From positions 3,004,501-3,068,500 of the forward strand of contig NZ_AP023361.1 in assembly GCF_014191545.1 (NCBI RefSeq): a stretch of 64,000 nucleotides of DNA. Reading direction: 5' to 3'. The DNA is from Terrihabitans soli. Lineage in GTDB: Bacteria; Pseudomonadota; Alphaproteobacteria; Rhizobiales; Methylopilaceae. Positions 1 to 7,749 of the stretch are shown here, one piece after another. The first letter of the stretch is position 1. Every line of letters begins with the position of its first letter. The position numbers and the translations under genes were made by a program. The notes beneath the pieces are model-generated. The model searched no databases, was not told the DNA's origin, and saw nothing but the letters and a program-made list of their open reading frames with translations.

Positions 1-1305
1 CCGCGTCGTGACTTCGCCCGCTGCAAGCTCGGGCCGCACAGCGAGAAACTTCAGATAATCGCGATTGGTCTCGATGCCGCCGAGCTTCGTCGCCTCAAGC
101 GCCGAGGACAGTTTTTTCAGCGCGGCCGGGCGATTTTCCGCGGTGACGATCAGTTTCGCGATCATCGGATCGTAGAAGGGCGGCACTTCCGCGCCCGCTT
201 CGACCCAGGTCTCGATGCGCGCATCCTTCGGGAACGAGACTTCCGTCAGCCTGCCCGCGCTCGGGCGGAAATTGCGGCCCGGATCCTCCGCGTAGAGGCG
301 CACCTGGATCGAATGGCCCTTCGATGCGGGGCGGACAAGATCGATCGTTTCCCCCGCCGCCTGGCGCAGCATCCATTCGACGAGATCGACGCCCGTGACT
401 TCTTCCGTCACACCATGCTCGACCTGAAGCCGCGTATTGACCTCAAGGAAATAGAACTCGCCGCCATCGACATCGTAAAGGAATTCGACGGTGCCGGCGT
501 TTGCGTAGTTCACCGCTTCGCCGAGCCGCTCCGCCGTCGCAAGCAGCCGGGCGCGAACCTCATCGGAAATGTTCGGCGCCGGGGTTTCCTCGATGACTTT
601 CTGATTGCGCCGCTGCGCCGAACAATCGCGTTCGCCGAGCGCAAGGACTTTCCCCTTGCCGTCGCCGAAAATCTGCACTTCGATATGGCGGCCGCGGGCG
701 ATGAACTTTTCGAGAAAGATGCCGGCGTCCTTGAAATTGTTCGCGGCGAGACGCTGCACGCGCTCGAACATCGGCGTGAACTCGTCCGCGCTGCGGCAGA
801 GCTGAAGCCCGATGCCGCCGCCGCCCGCCGTGCTCTTGATCATCACCGGAAAACCGATGCGCTTGGCTTCGAGCTCGGCGGCTGCAAGATCGGCAACAAG
901 CCCGCCGCCGGGCGCCAGCGGAACGCCGGCCTTTTCGGCGATTTCACGCGCTTTGTGCTTCAGGCCGAAAGCCCGCATATGTTCAGGGCCAGGGCCGATA
1001 AAGACGATGCCCTCTCTCGCGCAGGCTTCGGCGAAATCCGGATTTTCGGAGAGAAACCCGTAGCCGGGATGGATGGCTTCGGCGCCGGTCCGTTTCGCGG
1101 CGTCCAGAATGCGCGCCGCATCGAGATAGGATTGCGCGGCGGGCGGCGGGCCGACGAGAACGGCTTCACCCGCGCGGGCGACATGCAGCGAATGGCGGTC
1201 GGCTTCCGAATAGACCGCGACGGATGCGATGCCCATCCGGTCCAGCGTGCGGATGACGCGGCAGGCAATGGCGCCGCGATTGGCGATGAGAACCTTGCGG
1301 AACAT
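1..1305 (-). CDS. Biotin-dependent carboxylase, N-terminal part (guanidine carboxylase, 'urea carboxylase' family), truncated by window edge
   Basis: The first 435 codons are present and the frame is open at base 1. The start MFRKVLIANRGAIACRVIRT is the classic biotin-carboxylase N-terminus. The ATP-grasp glycine-rich loop (KSTAGGGGIG) and the catalytic segment FLEVNTRLQVEHGVTEEVTG follow, so biotin carboxylase N, ATP-grasp and the start of the C-terminal subdomain are seen; carboxyltransferase and biotinyl domains would lie outside. By homology this is the urea carboxylase family. The gene is third in an operon led by a guanidine-I riboswitch and two DUF1989 proteins, the arrangement in which the enzyme has been shown to prefer guanidine, making carboxyguanidine. 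It starts 8 nt after the stop of the gene before it. Substrate preference here is inferred from context, not from residues. Confidence 0.9.
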   Translation of the reverse strand, partial: MFRKVLIANRGAIACRVIRTLDRMGIASVAVYSEADRHSLHVARAGEAVLVGPPPAAQSYLDAARILDAAKRTGAEAIHPGYGFLSENPDFAEACAREGIVFIGPGPEHMRAFGLKHKAREIAEKAGVPLAPGGGLVADLAAAELEAKRIGFPVMIKSTAGGGGIGLQLCRSADEFTPMFERVQRLAANNFKDAGIFLEKFIARGRHIEVQIFGDGKGKVLALGERDCSAQRRNQKVIEETPAPNISDEVRARLLATAERLGEAVNYANAGTVEFLYDVDGGEFYFLEVNTRLQVEHGVTEEVTGVDLVEWMLRQAAGETIDLVRPASKGHSIQVRLYAEDPGRNFRPSAGRLTEVSFPKDARIETWVEAGAEVPPFYDPMIAKLIVTAENRPAALKKLSSALEATKLGGIETNRDYLKFLAVRPELAAGEVTTR

Positions 1306-1313
1306 CGCGCCCC

Positions 1314-1958
1314 TCACCGATCCCAGATGAGAATTTCGACGGGCGTCGGATTATACGCATTGCAGGGATTGTTGAGCTGCGGGCAATTGGAGATGAGGAC
1401 GATGACATCCATCTCGGCGCGCATTTCGACATATTTCCCCGGCGCGCTGAGGCCGTCGGCAAAACTCAATCCACCATCGGCCGTCACCGGCACGTTCATG
1501 AAGAAATTGATGTTGTGCGTGATGTCACGTTTGGTCAGCCCGAATTCCGGACGCTCCGCCACCGCCAGCATCCAGCTGTCGCGGCAGGCATGCATGGTCC
1601 GCTTTTCGAGATCGTAGCGCACGGTATTCGACTCGCTCGCGCAGGCGCCGCCGAGCGTGTCGTGGCGGCCCACCGTGTCCGCCGTGATTTCGAGCATGAC
1701 ATTGCCTTCGCTCGACATCAGCTTTGTGCCAAGGCCGAGAAAGACATTGCCCTGTTCGCGGATCGTATCCGTCGCCGAATAGCGCTCGGCCGGATCCATT
1801 GCGGAGAAGAACAAAGTGTCGGCCGCCTGATTGCCTTCGAGATCGAGGATGCGGAAGGTCTGGCCCTTCTTCACGACATCGATCCAGTAATCGCCGGCAA
1901 GGACGGTTTTGCGAGTGCTCGCTTTATCGGGCGACAGAGCGCTGGCTTTAGTTTTCAT
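1314..1958 (-). CDS. DUF1989 protein, carboxyguanidine deiminase subunit (formerly urea carboxylase-associated protein, probably UAAP1)
   Basis: A 214-residue DUF1989 protein. Family features visible are [10 protein letters not shown] near residue 43, the Cys-containing [11 protein letters not shown] segment, and the C-terminal [24 protein letters not shown] typical of UAAP1. The two DUF1989 proteins of such operons form a heteromeric carboxyguanidine deiminase (CgdAB) that releases ammonia from carboxyguanidine and yields allophanate for allophanate hydrolase. The gene lies immediately after its paralogue (stop and start nearly abut) and just before the carboxylase, so the three are clearly one transcript. 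Its start is an ATG. Which subunit is called CgdA or CgdB is not decided here. The allophanate hydrolase is expected beyond base 1. Confidence 0.88.
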   Translation of the reverse strand: MKTKASALSPDKASTRKTVLAGDYWIDVVKKGQTFRILDLEGNQAADTLFFSAMDPAERYSATDTIREQGNVFLGLGTKLMSSEGNVMLEITADTVGRHDTLGGACASESNTVRYDLEKRTMHACRDSWMLAVAERPEFGLTKRDITHNINFFMNVPVTADGGLSFADGLSAPGKYVEMRAEMDVIVLISNCPQLNNPCNAYNPTPVEILIWDR

Positions 1959-1959
1959 G

Positions 1960-2685
1960 TCAGCACCCGCAGCCGAGATGATAGAGCCGGTTATTGATAA
2001 AGCCGCGCCCGTTTTCGGGCCGCGACAATCGGCATTCGTCGGTGTCTGTTGCGGGCGGCACCTCCTTCAGATCGGCGCGCACGCCCTTCCACGGATAGTC
2101 TTTCGCCGGATCGAGCGGGTGCGGACAGGTATGAAGGATGACGAGCGTCTCCATTTCGAAGCGGATCTCGACATAATCCTCGGGCTTTGAGTTGCCGGTT
2201 ATGTATTCGAGCGCGCCGTCATCGCCGACGGCGATCTTGGTGAACCAGTTCACATTGGCCGCGAGATCGCGCTTGCCGAGACCGTATTTGGCAAGCTCGA
2301 CCAGAAAGGCGTCGCGGCCGTTCTGTTTCCAATCATTCCGGTCGCTCTGATAATCGCGCGCGCCCCATTTCCTCTCGACGATGGATTTGGTCGAGGTGCC
2401 GGACACGCTGTCATGCCAACCGACGCTGTCCTCGGTCACCGAGCAGAAGATGCGGCCCATATCCGAATAGAGGCAATTGCCGCGCGTCAGCTTGAAGGTG
2501 TGCTGACATTTCAGAGTATCGGGCGCATTGTAGCGCTCGAGCAGATTGGCGGGATTGTAGAACAGCATGCCGACCGAGGCGCCGCCGGAAATATCGGTGA
2601 GACGCAAAGCGGTGTTGGCCTTCATGGTGAAGGACCAGTGTTTGCCGCCGGCAATGTCGGTCGAATAGAGAACGGAACCGGTCAA
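1960..2685 (-). CDS. DUF1989 protein, carboxyguanidine deiminase subunit (probably UAAP2)
   Basis: First gene of the guanidine operon, 241 residues from the TTG at 2685. It is homologous to the next gene (DUF1989), with [17 protein letters not shown] near the N-terminus and the [16 protein letters not shown]-terminal signature of the UAAP2 type. I chose the TTG at 2685 because GAGGAAG sits 6-7 nt upstream; the frame also stays open to a TTG at 2730, but that would put the riboswitch expression hairpin inside the coding sequence. The Shine-Dalgarno lies in the 3' arm of that hairpin, so translation initiation is probably the regulated step. The product would be one subunit of the cytosolic carboxyguanidine deiminase. 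Confidence 0.87.
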   Translation of the reverse strand: MTGSVLYSTDIAGGKHWSFTMKANTALRLTDISGGASVGMLFYNPANLLERYNAPDTLKCQHTFKLTRGNCLYSDMGRIFCSVTEDSVGWHDSVSGTSTKSIVERKWGARDYQSDRNDWKQNGRDAFLVELAKYGLGKRDLAANVNWFTKIAVGDDGALEYITGNSKPEDYVEIRFEMETLVILHTCPHPLDPAKDYPWKGVRADLKEVPPATDTDECRLSRPENGRGFINNRLYHLGCGC

Positions 2686-2691
2686 GAGAGT

Positions 2692-2712
2692 CTTCCTCGT
2701 GTTTCGAGGAAG
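2692..2712 (-). promoter_or_regulatory. Shine-Dalgarno-sequestering hairpin, putative riboswitch expression platform
   Basis: In the transcript CTTCCTCG, a 5-nt loop and CGAGGAAG form a perfect 8-bp stem. The 3' arm contains the ribosome-binding sequence of the TTG start at 2685. It lies between the guanidine-I aptamer and the first gene, so it probably occludes the ribosome site until ligand binding favours another fold. No U-run follows, which argues against a transcription terminator. Confidence 0.65.
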
Positions 2713-2750
2713 CGCGCGCGGGGAAACCAATCCGAGCGGCGCTTCCGCTG

Positions 2751-2858
2751 GTCGATCTCCCGGGCTTTTGTCCCGCCGTGTGGCCGCGCTGTCTGGCGCG
2801 GCTTGCTGCTCTCGGACCAGCGCCGCGCGTCAGCGCGACCGGAACCCTAGCGGCATGG
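2751..2858 (-). promoter_or_regulatory. Guanidine-I (ykkC) riboswitch aptamer
   Basis: On the minus strand the conserved guanidine-I blocks appear in order: CTAGGGTTCCGG (from 2850), CTGGTCCGAGAGCAGC (centred on 2814), then ACACGG directly followed by GGGACAAAAGCCCGGGAGA (2781 to about 2756). These match the aptamer consensus closely, including the ACGG and the ACAAAAGCCCGGGAGA 3' core. It precedes the carboxylase/DUF1989 operon in the sense orientation. Guanidine-I is normally an ON switch for guanidine export or degradation genes. Confidence 0.93.
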
Positions 2859-2913
2859 TTTTATTTGCAATGTTCGGGCCAAAGGGTCAAGCCGCGCTGA
2901 AATTTCAGGCTTT

Positions 2914-3639
2914 TCAGTGCCCGTCGGGAGCGAGGCGGCTTTCCGGCATGCGATAGACGCCATTTGTGCCGAGCATCCAGGCCCAGAGCGTACCCGGGCG
3001 GAAGAGCTTGCCGAAGGCGCGGTCGCAGACATTGAGCCCGCCGGCATAGACGCCGAAGGCCGGCAGAACGGCGCGCATGCCATCGGTCGCAACGCAGCGG
3101 CGGCGGACGCCTGCACCGCGCGCATAGATTTTGGCGACGGGATGAAGATGTCCGGCGATCTCGCCGGGCGCGGAGCCCATAACCGGCTCGTGCCGCAAGA
3201 CGATATCGCGGAAACTCATCTCGGCCTGCCACTCGCCCTCGACGCAGCTCGGCGGTTCGGGATCGTGATTGCCGGCGATCCACAGCCAGTCGCGCGATTT
3301 CTGCAGCGCGCACAAGGTCTCGACATCCCGCCCGTCAATACGCTCGCCGGCGCGGCTGTCATGGAAGCTGTCGCCGAGGGCCACGACCGTCAGCGGATCG
3401 AAACGCGAGATCAGGCGGCCGAGCAAAGCGAGCGTTGCCGCCGTATCGTAAGGCGGCATCAGCCCGCGCCCGCGCGCGGCGAAGGCCGAGCCTTTCTCCA
3501 AATGCAGATCGGCGACGATCAGCATGCGCTCATCGTCCTGCCAGAGCGCGCCTTCGGGCAGCACCATGAACGGCACGCCGCGGATCAGCATCACATCGCT
3601 GATGCGCGCCTGCGGGCTGACGACAGCGTGAAGGCTCAT
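2914..3639 (-). CDS. pdeM: Ligase-associated DNA damage response endonuclease PdeM (metallophosphoesterase)
   Basis: A 241-residue calcineurin-like phosphoesterase. The metal-binding motifs are in order: VADLHLEKGS (DxH), GDSFHD, GNHDPEP and a C-terminal GHLHPV. PdeM proteins are encoded with an Lhr-type helicase, an MBL exonuclease and an ATP-dependent ligase, and all four occur here. Its ATG overlaps the helicase stop codon by ATGA, so the two are translationally coupled. The substrate is inferred to be DNA at damaged ends. There is no signal peptide, so it is cytosolic. Confidence 0.92.
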   Translation of the reverse strand: MSLHAVVSPQARISDVMLIRGVPFMVLPEGALWQDDERMLIVADLHLEKGSAFAARGRGLMPPYDTAATLALLGRLISRFDPLTVVALGDSFHDSRAGERIDGRDVETLCALQKSRDWLWIAGNHDPEPPSCVEGEWQAEMSFRDIVLRHEPVMGSAPGEIAGHLHPVAKIYARGAGVRRRCVATDGMRAVLPAFGVYAGGLNVCDRAFGKLFRPGTLWAWMLGTNGVYRMPESRLAPDGH

Positions 3640-6140
3640 GCCGTCCTCATGGCTTCAGCCTCAAGCTCGGCTTCGGTTTCGGCCAGGAGCGATTCATAGG
3701 CATCGCCCGCGACCTGTTCGCGGCCGATTTCCAGGATGCCCGGTACGGCCAGCGGCGAAACGCGATCAAGCGCTTTATGGACGATGCGGCCCTTCACGCG
3801 CGCCAGCATGGAGGACAGGCGCGAGATGTCGAGAAGGCCGCGAGCCGCGTCCGCACGCGCCGCCCGCAAAAGGATATGATCCGGCTCATGCCGGCGCAGC
3901 ACATCGTAAATAAGATCGGAGGACATCATCACCTGTCGACCGCTCTTTCTCTGGCCCGGAAAGTTCCGCTCAATCAATCCGGCGATAAGAGCGCAGTCCC
4001 TGAAGTTCCGCTTCATCAGGCTCGATTCGGCAAGCCACTCCTCAAGATCGTCCCCGAGCATATCCTCGTCGAACAAAGATGGGATCGACACTGTGCCTGT
4101 TTTGACACGTGCGGACACATCGCCGAGCCCCCACACTGTCACCGCGTAATCGGTTGCAACGAAACCCATGGGCCTGAGCTTTGCGCGCTCCATGCGCCGC
4201 GTCAGCAGCATTCCGAGAGTCTGATGCGCGTTGCGGCCTTCGAACGGATAGCAGGTGAGGAAGAAGCGGTCGCCGCGCGGAAAGGTCTCGACCAGAAGCT
4301 CGTCCGGTCCCGGCAGAACCGAATTCGTGCGCTGGATGTCGAGCCATTCCTGCACCTGCGGCGGAAAGGCCTTCCATTCGCGCGGATCGGCGATCATCTG
4401 GCGCACGCGCGCCGCAACGCCGGTCGAGAAGGGCATGCGCGCGCCGGCATAGCTCGGCACTTTCGGATCTTTCGCATTCGTTCTCGTGCAATAGGCGTAG
4501 TCTTCGACAACGGCGTGAAATTCGAGGATTTCGCCGCCGAAGACGAAGGTGTCGCCGGCCGTCAGCATCGACACGAACCCCTCTTCGAGTTCGCCGAGCA
4601 CCCGCCCGCCCCGGCCGATCGGCCCGGTATGGCCCGCGCCGCCGCCGCGCATGAGCCTGATTTTTATCATGTCGGCTTCGGTGATCGTGCCGACATTCAT
4701 CCGGTATTGCTGGGCAATCTTCGGATTGGAGACGCGCCAGTGTCCCTCCTTCGTCTTACGTATTTTTGCAAAGCGCTCATAGGTGCGGAGCGCGTAACCG
4801 CCCGTCGCAACAAAGTTCAGCGCCGCGTCGAAATCCATACGCGACAGCGCGGCATAGGGCGAGGCGGACAAGACTTCCGTATAGAGCGCGTCTGCATCGA
4901 ACGGCTCGGCGCAGGCCATGCCGAGAATATGCTGGGCGAGGACATCGAGCGCGCCGGTGCGGAGCATGTCGGCATCCTGCTCGCCCGCGAGCGCCGCCGC
5001 CCGCGTCGCCTCGCATTCGACGCGCTCGAAGCGCGAGCCCGGCACGATGATGGCTTTCGACGGTTCGTCCATCCGGTGATTGGCGCGGCCAATTCTTTGA
5101 AGGAGACGCGATGAGCCTTTCGGCGAACCGAGATGGACGACGAGATCGATATCGCCCCAGTCGATGCCGAGATCGAGCGTCGATGTCGCGACCACCGCAC
5201 GCAGCTTGCCGGCGGCCATGGCCGCCTCCACCCGCCGTCTCTGGCCGACATCGAGCGAGCCGTGATGCAGTGCGATCGGCAGGTCTTCGGTGTTCAGACG
5301 CCACAGCTCTTGAAAAGCGAATTCGGCGATGAAGCGGGTATTGACGAAGATCAGCGTCATCTTGTGGCGCTTGATCTCGTCATAGACGGCCGGCAACGCA
5401 TGCTTGGCCGCATGGCCCGACCAGGGAAGGCGTTCTTCCGTATCGTGAATATTGATGTCGGGCTGAGCGCCGCCTTCGACGGTCACAAGATCGGCGGCCT
5501 CCTCGCCCGTCAGCCAGCGCGCCAGATCGGCGGGATTGGAGACCGTCGCGGAAAGCCCCGTCACCGTCGCGTCCGGCGCGAGCGATCTGAGACGCGCGAG
5601 CGCCAGCGACAGAAGATCGCCGCGCTTGGTCGGCGCCAGAGCATGGGCTTCGTCGACGATGATGCGGCGCAGGCCGGAGAAGAGGTTTTTCGCTTCGCGG
5701 CTCGCCAGCAGGAGCGAGACCTGTTCGGGCGTTGTCAGCAACAGATCGGGCGGATCGGTTTTCTGGCGCTGGCGTTTGGATTGCGGCGTATCGCCCGTGC
5801 GGCTCTCAATGCGGACCGGCAGCTTCATCTCGGCAATCGGCGTCTCGACATTGCGCGCGACGTCGACGGCCAGAGCTTTCAGGGGCGAGATGTAGAGTGT
5901 GTGCACGTTGCGGCGGAATTTTTTTGGCGGCGTCTCGTAAAGCTCGACAAGGCTCGGCAGGAAACCGGCGAGCGTCTTGCCGGCGCCGGTCGGCGCAATC
6001 AGCAGCGTCGAGCGCCCGCGCTCGGCCTGCTCGAGAAGCGCCGTCTGGTGCGGACGCACGCTCCAGCAGCGCCCCGCGAACCAGCGCGCAAAGGGCTCGG
6101 GCAGATGCGAGCCCTCGGGTTTTTTCTGCGCCAGCGCCAA
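3636..6140 (-). CDS. Ligase-associated DNA damage response DEXH-box helicase (Lhr family)
   Basis: An 834-residue superfamily 2 helicase of the Lhr type. It has the Q-like segment RPHQTALLEQ, Walker A APTGAGKTLAG near residue 50, a VDEAHAL box II near 165, SATVSNP (motif III), STLDLGIDWGDID (motif V) and QRIGRANHR (motif VI), followed by the winged-helix and Lhr-core C-terminal region. The start is a TTG with GAGGA 6-7 nt upstream. It ends overlapping pdeM and begins 8 nt after the GNAT gene, giving a GNAT-Lhr-PdeM operon. It is expected to unwind DNA 3'-5' in the repair pathway shared with the divergent exonuclease-ligase pair. Confidence 0.93.
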   Translation of the reverse strand: MALAQKKPEGSHLPEPFARWFAGRCWSVRPHQTALLEQAERGRSTLLIAPTGAGKTLAGFLPSLVELYETPPKKFRRNVHTLYISPLKALAVDVARNVETPIAEMKLPVRIESRTGDTPQSKRQRQKTDPPDLLLTTPEQVSLLLASREAKNLFSGLRRIIVDEAHALAPTKRGDLLSLALARLRSLAPDATVTGLSATVSNPADLARWLTGEEAADLVTVEGGAQPDINIHDTEERLPWSGHAAKHALPAVYDEIKRHKMTLIFVNTRFIAEFAFQELWRLNTEDLPIALHHGSLDVGQRRRVEAAMAAGKLRAVVATSTLDLGIDWGDIDLVVHLGSPKGSSRLLQRIGRANHRMDEPSKAIIVPGSRFERVECEATRAAALAGEQDADMLRTGALDVLAQHILGMACAEPFDADALYTEVLSASPYAALSRMDFDAALNFVATGGYALRTYERFAKIRKTKEGHWRVSNPKIAQQYRMNVGTITEADMIKIRLMRGGGAGHTGPIGRGGRVLGELEEGFVSMLTAGDTFVFGGEILEFHAVVEDYAYCTRTNAKDPKVPSYAGARMPFSTGVAARVRQMIADPREWKAFPPQVQEWLDIQRTNSVLPGPDELLVETFPRGDRFFLTCYPFEGRNAHQTLGMLLTRRMERAKLRPMGFVATDYAVTVWGLGDVSARVKTGTVSIPSLFDEDMLGDDLEEWLAESSLMKRNFRDCALIAGLIERNFPGQRKSGRQVMMSSDLIYDVLRRHEPDHILLRAARADAARGLLDISRLSSMLARVKGRIVHKALDRVSPLAVPGILEIGREQVAGDAYESLLAETEAELEAEAMRTA

Positions 6141-6148
6141 TCGGGTCC

Positions 6149-6658
6149 TCAGGTCTCGAGAGGCCGTGTCATGAACACCGCGCCTTCGCCATATGATTTC
6201 ATTTTCACCGCGAGACTCGCCAGCGGCCGCGGCACAAAGCCGTGCTTCTGCCAGAAGGGCGCGGATTTATTGACCGCGATCAGCGACATGGACGGATAGT
6301 CCATGGCCCCCGCCGTCTCCGCGAGATGGCGGACAACACGGGCTCCATGGCCCTTGCCGTAAGCCGATTTCAACAGTGCCAGATCGTGCAGATAGTAAGT
6401 CCCGGGCCGCTCGGGAAGCGCGCCGAGCGTGGAATCGAGCGGCGGCGGATCGTCCGCATTCCAAGGATGGCTGAGGATATAGCCGACAAGCTCGCCCTCG
6501 CAGTCGAGCGCAAGGCAGCCCTGCGGATAGAGCGAAAGCCTGTCCTCGAAAACGGCCTTGTCCTCCTGATGCCAGGGATAGGCCTCCTCCTGGATCTCAA
6601 GAATTCTTGGAATATCCGCGGGATACATCTGCCGCCAATTGGTCACGACAAAGACCAT
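6149..6658 (-). CDS. GNAT family N-acetyltransferase
   Basis: A 169-residue GNAT. The start at 6658 is set by a strong GAAGGAGG four nt upstream; the frame is open further but without a better site. Family features are LVGYILSHPW (beta-4), YLHDLALLKSAYGKGHGARVV (the acetyl-CoA loop, with a YGKGHG variant of Q/RxxGxG/A) and AVNKSAPFWQKHGF (motif B). It is the first gene of the minus-strand repair operon, 8 nt before the Lhr-type helicase, and divergent from the exonuclease gene across about 50 bp. Its substrate is unknown. The tight placement suggests a role tied to the repair cluster, but GNATs also turn up in operons by chance. Confidence 0.85.
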   Translation of the reverse strand: MVFVVTNWRQMYPADIPRILEIQEEAYPWHQEDKAVFEDRLSLYPQGCLALDCEGELVGYILSHPWNADDPPPLDSTLGALPERPGTYYLHDLALLKSAYGKGHGARVVRHLAETAGAMDYPSMSLIAVNKSAPFWQKHGFVPRPLASLAVKMKSYGEGAVFMTRPLET

Positions 6659-6711
6659 GATGCCTCCTTCGGCCCTTCTCCTTGAGGTCCGAGCTTCTAT
6701 CTTTAAACCGA

Positions 6712-7749
6712 ATGCGCCCCGAAGACCTCCTTTGCCCCACACCGCAAGGTTTGTGCTGCCGCCCCGCAGGCGTGCATGTGGATCCGACGCGCCCGGTCGA
6801 ACGGGCGCTGATCACCCATGGCCATTCCGACCATGCGCGCGCCGGACACGGCCATGTGATGGCGACACCCGAGACGCTTCGCATCATGGCCCTGCGCTAT
6901 GGCGAGGATTTCGCCGGATCGGTGCAGGCCGTCGAATATGGCGAGGTCGTCACGCTGAAAGGCGGGGTGCAGGTCTCGTTTCATCCCGCCGGGCATGTGC
7001 TCGGCTCGGCGCAGATCCTGTTCGAATGGAAAGGCTTTCGCGCCGTCGTCTCGGGCGATTACAAGCGCGAGCGCGATCCGACCTGCGCGGCGTTTACGCC
7101 GGTGCCCTGCGATCTCTTCGTCACCGAGGCGACTTTCGGGCTTCCCGTCTTCCGCCATCCGAAAGCTTCGGACGAGATCGCAAAGCTTGTCTCCTCGGCT
7201 GAACTTTTCCCGGAACGCGCTCATCTCGTCGGCGCCTATTCGCTCGGCAAGGCGCAGCGCGTCATGGCGCTGCTCCGCGAAGCGGGTTGGGAGAAGCCGA
7301 TCTATATTCACGGCGCGCTGCAGAAGATCACCGAGTTCTACAAGGAGGAGGGCGTGCCGCTCGGCGAGGTCGTTCACGTCGCATCCGACGAGCGCAGGAA
7401 CCGCGGCGGCGACATCATCATCTGTCCGCCCTCGGCGCTGCAGGACATCTGGTCGCGCAAGTTTCCGGACCCGGTGAACGCGGTCGCTTCCGGCTGGATG
7501 CGTGTGCGCGCCCGCGCGCGGCAGCAGGGCGCGGAACTGCCGCTGGTGATTTCCGATCATGCCGATTGGGACGATCTCGGAAGAACGATCAAGGAAACCG
7601 GCGCATCTGATATCTGGGTGACGCACGGCGCCGAAGAAGCGCTTGTCTACTGGTGCGAACAGCAGGGTCTGAAGGCGAAACCGCTGCATCTTGTCGGCTA
7701 TGGCGATGAAGAGGCGGAGGAGATTGCAGCCCCGGTGGACGGCGCATGA
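6712..7749 (+). CDS. Ligase-associated DNA damage response exonuclease (MBL fold / beta-CASP-like)
   Basis: A 345-residue metallo-beta-lactamase-fold nuclease. The zinc motif THGHSDHARAGH (HxHxDH) is near residue 43; FHPAGHVLGSAQI, VVSGDYK and SDHADWDDL follow, as in RNase J/CPSF-like and Artemis/SNM1-like nucleases. I take the ATG at 6712 (MRPEDLL) over an upstream TTG at 6682. The gene overlaps the ATP-dependent ligase by ATGA, so the two are translationally coupled. Family members act as DNA 5' exonucleases in the ligase-associated damage response. It is divergent from the GNAT-Lhr-PdeM operon, so one short intergenic promoter region could control all five genes. Confidence 0.9.
   Translation: MRPEDLLCPTPQGLCCRPAGVHVDPTRPVERALITHGHSDHARAGHGHVMATPETLRIMALRYGEDFAGSVQAVEYGEVVTLKGGVQVSFHPAGHVLGSAQILFEWKGFRAVVSGDYKRERDPTCAAFTPVPCDLFVTEATFGLPVFRHPKASDEIAKLVSSAELFPERAHLVGAYSLGKAQRVMALLREAGWEKPIYIHGALQKITEFYKEEGVPLGEVVHVASDERRNRGGDIIICPPSALQDIWSRKFPDPVNAVASGWMRVRARARQQGAELPLVISDHADWDDLGRTIKETGASDIWVTHGAEEALVYWCEQQGLKAKPLHLVGYGDEEAEEIAAPVDGA

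Noticed and set aside
1-1305. Urease or urea amidolyase pathway as the role of the carboxylase
   Set aside because: The riboswitch and the DUF1989 pair favour guanidine. A secondary activity on urea cannot be excluded from the sequence.
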